Below, one piece after another: positions 5,756 through 8,430 of a stretch of 8,430 nt of DNA. The translations under genes and the position numbers were made by a program. The notes beneath the pieces are model-generated. The model did not search any database, was not told where the DNA came from, and was given only the letters and a program-made list of their open reading frames with translations. The stretch covers positions 1 through 8,430 of the forward strand of contig CAJZGD010000110.1 in the NCBI GenBank assembly GCA_915275065.1, read 5' to 3'. The first letter of the stretch is position 1. Every line of letters begins with the position of its first letter. The DNA is from an uncultured Corynebacterium sp. (GTDB taxonomy: Bacteria; Actinomycetota; Actinomycetes; Mycobacteriales; Mycobacteriaceae).

Positions 5756-7453
5756 GTGATCGAACAGGATACTGAGCTGACTTCAGGCAATATGCCGGCC
5801 CGATTCTTCGGCGGCATACTGCTTGGGCTTTTTGTGCTTTTGGGCACTGGTTACGGTGTCGATTATTTTCTCAGCCAAGGCACCATGCCTCGCGGCACCA
5901 TGATCGGTGGCGTGCAGGTCGGCGGCATGAAACGCGCCGAGGCGAAAGAACTCTTGCAAAAAGAGCTTGCCGACGACATTATCAAACCAGTCACTATCAC
6001 CGCAGGTCAACGCACCTCAATCATTGATCCTCGGGCGGCAGGCCTGAGCGTCAATTGGGATAAAACCTTAGATTCTGTGGAATCCCAATCACTCAACCCT
6101 ATTAAACGGATCCTTGGTTTTTTTAAAGACACTGAGGTTCCTATCGTCTCTAACGCCGATCCGGCCAATTTCCGGCCCGCTGTCGACCGGGTCACCAAGG
6201 AGCTCAGCCCTGCACCCGTCGACGCCGGCATCGTGCTCACTGGCGGCCAAGTGAAAGTGGATCCAGCCCCCGCCGACGGCCAAACCGTCGACGCCGAGCA
6301 GGTGGAAAAATCCATTCTTACCGGCTGGCTGAAACCCGGTGGCGTGAAGGAACACGCCACTATCTCCCACCCGAAATACGGGGAGAAACAGGTGCAGCCC
6401 ATTGTGGACGGCCCCGGGAAGAAGGCTGTGTCCGCGCCCCTGGTGCTGCACGGTCGGGACAATATTAATGGCGAAATCCCAGTCGATCGCATGGGTGAGG
6501 TGGTGACCTTCCGGCCCGAAAACGACGAGTTCAAGATCGACTTCAACTACGATCGGGCCCGCGAAATCTTCGCCGAAAAACTCATCACCACCGAAAAACC
6601 CCGGGTCAACGCCAATATTACGTTCCACGGCTCCGATCGCACGGTCACGCCCCACAGCGATGGCGTGCACATCGACTGGGTGAAAACGTTCGACCACATC
6701 AACGAGCGCATCATCGCCGACGACCCCCGCACCTGGGACGCCACCTACATTGATGAACCAGCCAGCTTCACCACCGAAATGGCCAACGCCGCTACCTTCG
6801 ACCAGGTGGTGGGCGAATTCACCACCGGCGGCTACTCCCAGGCGTCCGGCGTGAATATTGCCCGGGTGGCGGAAATGGTGGATGGCGCCATGGTTGCACC
6901 TGGCGACACGTTCAGCCTCAACGGTTTCACCGGACCGCGCGGCACCGCCCAGGGCTTCGTGGAGTCCGGCATTATCATGAACGGCCACGCGGATAAGGCG
7001 GTGGGTGGGGGCATCTCCCAGTTCGCCACCACGCTCTATAATGCGGCCTATTTCGGCGGCATGGAGGACGTGACCCACACACCTCACAGCTACTATATTT
7101 CCCGGTACCCGGCCGGCCGTGAGGCAACCGTGTTCGAAGGCGCAATCGACTTGGCGTTTAAGAACACCAGCCAATACCCGGTGCGCATCGTGACCTCTGC
7201 TGGGGGCGGCCAGGTGACCGTGAAGCTCATGGGCGTGAAGGTGGTCAATGTGGAGTCCGTAAATGGCGGCCGTTGGGCCACCACGCAGCCGAATACGATC
7301 AGCTTGTCAGGCAATGACTGTTCGCCCTCCAGCGGCGCCCCCGGATTCACCACCTCCGATACGCGCATTGTGAAAGACCTCAACGGTAACGAGCTGTCCC
7401 GCAAAACCACCACGACGGTGTATAACCCCTCGCCCATTGTGAAGTGCACCTAA
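5756..7453 (+). CDS. VanW-family membrane-anchored extracytoplasmic protein
   Basis: A 565-residue protein read from GTG 5756. A short cytoplasmic N-terminus and one membrane helix (about residues 17-38) are followed by a long extracytoplasmic part. IGGVQVGGM with EA shortly after (residues 50-63) is the usual opening of the YoaR/peptidoglycan-binding-like repeats that precede VanW domains. The VanW domain spans about residues 355-485, with GDTFSLNGFTGPR, VGGGISQFATTLYNAA (from 416) and HTPHSYYISRYPAGREATV. Cys522 and Cys564, near the C-terminus, could form a disulfide. VanW proteins occur near vancomycin-resistance and cell-wall genes, but their activity is not settled. The gene follows the GH3 lipoprotein closely, suggesting shared work on peptidoglycan. 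The start is uncertain: TTG 5735 (AGGA only 1 nt upstream), TTG 5747 and ATG 5792 are alternatives in the same frame. Confidence 0.9.
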   Translation: MIEQDTELTSGNMPARFFGGILLGLFVLLGTGYGVDYFLSQGTMPRGTMIGGVQVGGMKRAEAKELLQKELADDIIKPVTITAGQRTSIIDPRAAGLSVNWDKTLDSVESQSLNPIKRILGFFKDTEVPIVSNADPANFRPAVDRVTKELSPAPVDAGIVLTGGQVKVDPAPADGQTVDAEQVEKSILTGWLKPGGVKEHATISHPKYGEKQVQPIVDGPGKKAVSAPLVLHGRDNINGEIPVDRMGEVVTFRPENDEFKIDFNYDRAREIFAEKLITTEKPRVNANITFHGSDRTVTPHSDGVHIDWVKTFDHINERIIADDPRTWDATYIDEPASFTTEMANAATFDQVVGEFTTGGYSQASGVNIARVAEMVDGAMVAPGDTFSLNGFTGPRGTAQGFVESGIIMNGHADKAVGGGISQFATTLYNAAYFGGMEDVTHTPHSYYISRYPAGREATVFEGAIDLAFKNTSQYPVRIVTSAGGGQVTVKLMGVKVVNVESVNGGRWATTQPNTISLSGNDCSPSSGAPGFTTSDTRIVKDLNGNELSRKTTTTVYNPSPIVKCT

Positions 7454-7512
7454 CGCCTCACGCTTGACGACGGCCGGGCGTTGCGTTGCTGGATTTGGTG
7501 GTTGTCGGGATC

Positions 7513-7530
7513 AGACCCCGGCCCGGGTCT
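7513..7530 (+). terminator. GC-rich hairpin after the VanW gene, weak terminator candidate
   Basis: AGACCC and GGGTCT form a 6-bp stem with a 6-nt loop about 60 bp after the VanW stop codon. Only a broken T-run (TGTGT) follows, so this is a poor intrinsic terminator. No better one is seen before the repeat array. Confidence 0.25.
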
Positions 7531-7598
7531 TGTGTATGGCCGCGTGCCTCGCTTCGGGGAGAGGCCAGGTGCGTTCGTCTCCCGGCTTGAGCTGCGCG

Positions 7599-7672
7599 TT
7601 TGCTTTAGCTGGGGTTCTGGTCTGGCTGGCCCTGAAAGCTCGGAAATAATCACGAACCCCAGCTAAAGCAAA
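7599..7672. repeat. Stem-loop unit 1
   Basis: TTTGCTTTAGCTGGGGTTC (7599-7617) is perfectly inverted at 7654-7672, giving a 19-bp stem with a 36-nt loop. It is the strongest stem of the array. The bases from 7654 to 7677 recur exactly at 7857-7880 in unit 3, a 24-bp direct repeat 203 bp apart. Confidence 0.85.
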
Positions 7673-7696
7673 ACCGCTGTTGGGCAGGGCTGCATG

Positions 7697-7769
7697 TTTG
7701 CTGAGCTGGACTTCTGGTTGATGGGGTTGTTGAAGGGGTTGGAGTAAGCACGAACTCAAGCTCAGTAAG
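7697..7769. repeat. Stem-loop unit 2 (diverged)
   Basis: TTTGCTGAGCTGGACTTC (7697-7714) pairs with 7752-7769 at 14 of 18 positions (two of the other four are G-T wobbles), with a 37-nt loop. The arm sequence differs from units 1 and 3 but keeps the TTTGCT...TTC frame and the unit length. Its left arm recurs at 8001-8018 with one change. Confidence 0.65.
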
Positions 7770-7772
7770 TTT

Positions 7773-7790
7773 GCAGCTTGTTGTGGCTGC
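7773..7790. repeat. Small hairpin between units 2 and 3
   Basis: GCAGC (7773-7777) and GCTGC (7786-7790) form a 5-bp stem with an 8-nt loop. A similar hairpin lies between units 3 and 4 (7879-7883 with 7891-7895, 7-nt loop). The repetition suggests it belongs to the repeating unit. Confidence 0.4.
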
Positions 7791-7796
7791 GCTGCG

Positions 7797-7869
7797 TTAG
7801 CTGGGGTTCCGGTTTTGGGGAGATGCGTTTCCTGCGTGAATGCGAGGCGCTGGTCGGAACCCCAGCTAA
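7797..7869. repeat. Stem-loop unit 3
   Basis: TTAGCTGGGGTTCCG (7797-7811) is perfectly inverted at 7855-7869, a 15-bp stem with a 43-nt loop. The loop is unrelated to that of unit 1 while the arms are nearly the same. This suggests selection or recent duplication acting on the stem. Confidence 0.8.
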
Positions 7870-7906
7870 AGCAAAACCGCAGCTAAATTGGCTGCGAGGG
7901 GGTTAG

Positions 7907-7968
7907 GTTTGGGTGCCGTCCTAAAAGGTTGGGATCAAGGTGCTATCAACTGGCACCCAGGCTCAAAC
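7907..7968. repeat. Stem-loop unit 4 (divergent)
   Basis: TGGGTGCC (7910-7917) pairs with GGCACCCA (7952-7959) across a 34-nt loop. The flanking GTTT (7907-7910) and AAAC (7965-7968) can extend the stem if a short bulge is allowed. Its arms are not those of units 1-3, but its centre falls on the ~100-bp period. Confidence 0.5.
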
Positions 7969-8018
7969 ACATGCGGCGCGAGGCCTGCCGCTGCTGCACA
8001 TTTGCTGAGCTTGACTTC

Positions 8019-8230
8019 CTCGATTTATGGGAAACGCACAACCGGGAGAACCAATGGTGCCATTGGACAAGAGCCAATTCTGTCTAGGCTCCAAATATCT
8101 CCAGAAAAGCAAGGAAGATTCTTCCTATCCTTGACAACCAACTTTTCTTTTGACGCTTAGGCCTACGCTTATGCAGACGATTGACCAACAACATGTTAGG
8201 CTCCCTTCTTGCTGAAATAGTGAAAAAGAA
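8019..8230. other. Non-coding stretch with short palindromes
   Basis: No supported gene. CCAATGGTGCCATTGG (8051-8066) has perfect 7-bp arms around TG. AGGAAGATTCTTCCT (8112-8126) is a perfect 7+1+7 palindrome, and its left part can pair instead as CAAGGA (8110-8115) with TCCTTG (8128-8133). A perfect -35-like TTGACA lies at 8131-8136, but no good -10 box stands 16-18 nt after it. Base composition is more A+T-rich than in the genes to the left. Confidence 0.4.
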
Positions 8231-8430
8231 ATGTCTCCATGCCGAATATATGCCAGTGCATCACCACAATGCGTAGCGAAAATGATTTGTGTACACCCAT
8301 GTGGTAGGTGGTGTGACTACCCGGAAATATTTGGGAAATCATTCAAAAAGACCAGGATATTTAAGGTAAACCTCAATACCCTGGTCAGTGTCCAGAACTA
8401 TGCAGAAAACTCGAAGCCCAGCTATTGGCC
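8231..8430 (+). CDS. Doubtful partial open frame running off the right edge
   Basis: ATG 8231 opens a frame of 66 codons with no stop before the window ends. It begins MSPCRIYASASPQCVAKMIC and has five Cys in the first 28 residues, including HPCGRWCDYP. I recognise no family. AAAAAG upstream is a poor ribosome site, and the frame crosses a hairpin that looks like a minus-strand terminator. In AT-rich DNA a frame of this length can arise by chance. Treat it as a possibility only. Confidence 0.15.
   Translation, partial: MSPCRIYASASPQCVAKMICVHPCGRWCDYPEIFGKSFKKTRIFKVNLNTLVSVQNYAENSKPSYW
8345..8386 (-). terminator. Intrinsic terminator for a minus-strand gene beyond the right edge
   Basis: On the minus strand GACCAGG (8386-8380) pairs with CCTGGTC (8356-8350), and the stem runs straight into TTTTT (8349-8345). 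Between the arms further pairing is possible: TATT with AATA, and AGGT with ACCT, separated by mismatches. This is a typical Rho-independent terminator and implies a minus-strand gene convergent with the VanW gene. Only one strand has the T-run. Confidence 0.55.

Larger units (their letters stand above)
7599..8018. repeat. Array of stem-loops with ~100-bp period
   Basis: Four inverted repeats follow one another with centres near 7636, 7733, 7833 and 7935, spaced 98, 100 and 101 bp. A lone left arm at 8001-8018 falls where a fifth would begin. The first three units are 73-74 bp long, with arms of 15-19 bp and loops of 36-43 nt. Two of the gaps hold a small GCAGC/GCTGC hairpin. The array lies in non-coding DNA after the VanW gene. 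No transposase, target duplication or cas gene is visible. It might be a tandemly amplified palindromic element (REP/MITE type) or a structured RNA. Confidence 0.7.

Noticed and set aside
6089..7174. A 361-codon minus-strand open frame
   Set aside because: It is antisense to the VanW gene, whose frame carries clear domain motifs; the antisense product is His/Gly-rich with no recognisable domain.
7599..8018. CRISPR array
   Set aside because: The repeats are long inverted arms around variable loops, with a ~100-bp period; there are no short identical direct repeats with uniform spacers and no cas genes.
7888..8160. A 90-codon plus-strand open frame
   Set aside because: It runs through stem-loop unit 4 and the fifth half unit, has no ribosome site and shows no protein family features.
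8161..8201. GCCTA...GTTAGGC, resembling integron attC core sites
   Set aside because: The span is too short for an attC site, the left core is GCCTACG and not GCCTAAC, and no integrase or gene cassette is visible.

Overview
The window looks like chromosomal DNA of a Corynebacterium (Mycobacteriales). The evidence is an almost complete arabinofuranosyltransferase of the AftD family, a short DUF2613-type protein next to it, a secreted LpqI/NagZ-like glycoside hydrolase family 3 lipoprotein, a VanW-family protein, and promoters that seem to drive leaderless mRNAs. The genes are GC-rich. Two stretches are visibly richer in A+T: the divergent intergenic region around 4250-4440 and the right end from about 8000. 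I cannot name the species.

Layout. From 4225 leftwards, the minus strand carries two tandem, related four-helix membrane proteins (4225-3752 and 3733-3203), a DUF2613-like protein (3089-2889) and aftD (2836 to beyond position 1). From 4554 rightwards, the plus strand carries the GH3 lipoprotein (4554-5702) and the VanW protein (about 5756-7453). The divergent region 4226-4553 holds a good minus-strand promoter, an AT palindrome, a set of nested inverted repeats, a LacI-type operator-like palindrome and a -10 box for the GH3 gene. From 7454 to 8430 there is no confident gene. This part holds four stem-loops repeating about every 100 bp plus a leftover fifth arm, small palindromes, a minus-strand intrinsic terminator for a gene beyond the right edge, and a doubtful open frame running off the end.

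How the genes fit together. Every recognisable product acts at the cell envelope. AftD adds arabinofuranose to the arabinan of arabinogalactan/lipoarabinomannan. The GH3 lipoprotein should cleave N-acetylhexosaminides, probably muropeptide-type sugars outside the membrane. The VanW protein is a membrane-anchored extracytoplasmic protein of unsettled role. The small membrane proteins have no known function but sit in the same cluster. The most unusual features are the ~100-bp periodic stem-loop array, the tandem membrane-protein pair with matching start regions, and three genes whose -10 box lies exactly 7 nt before the start codon.
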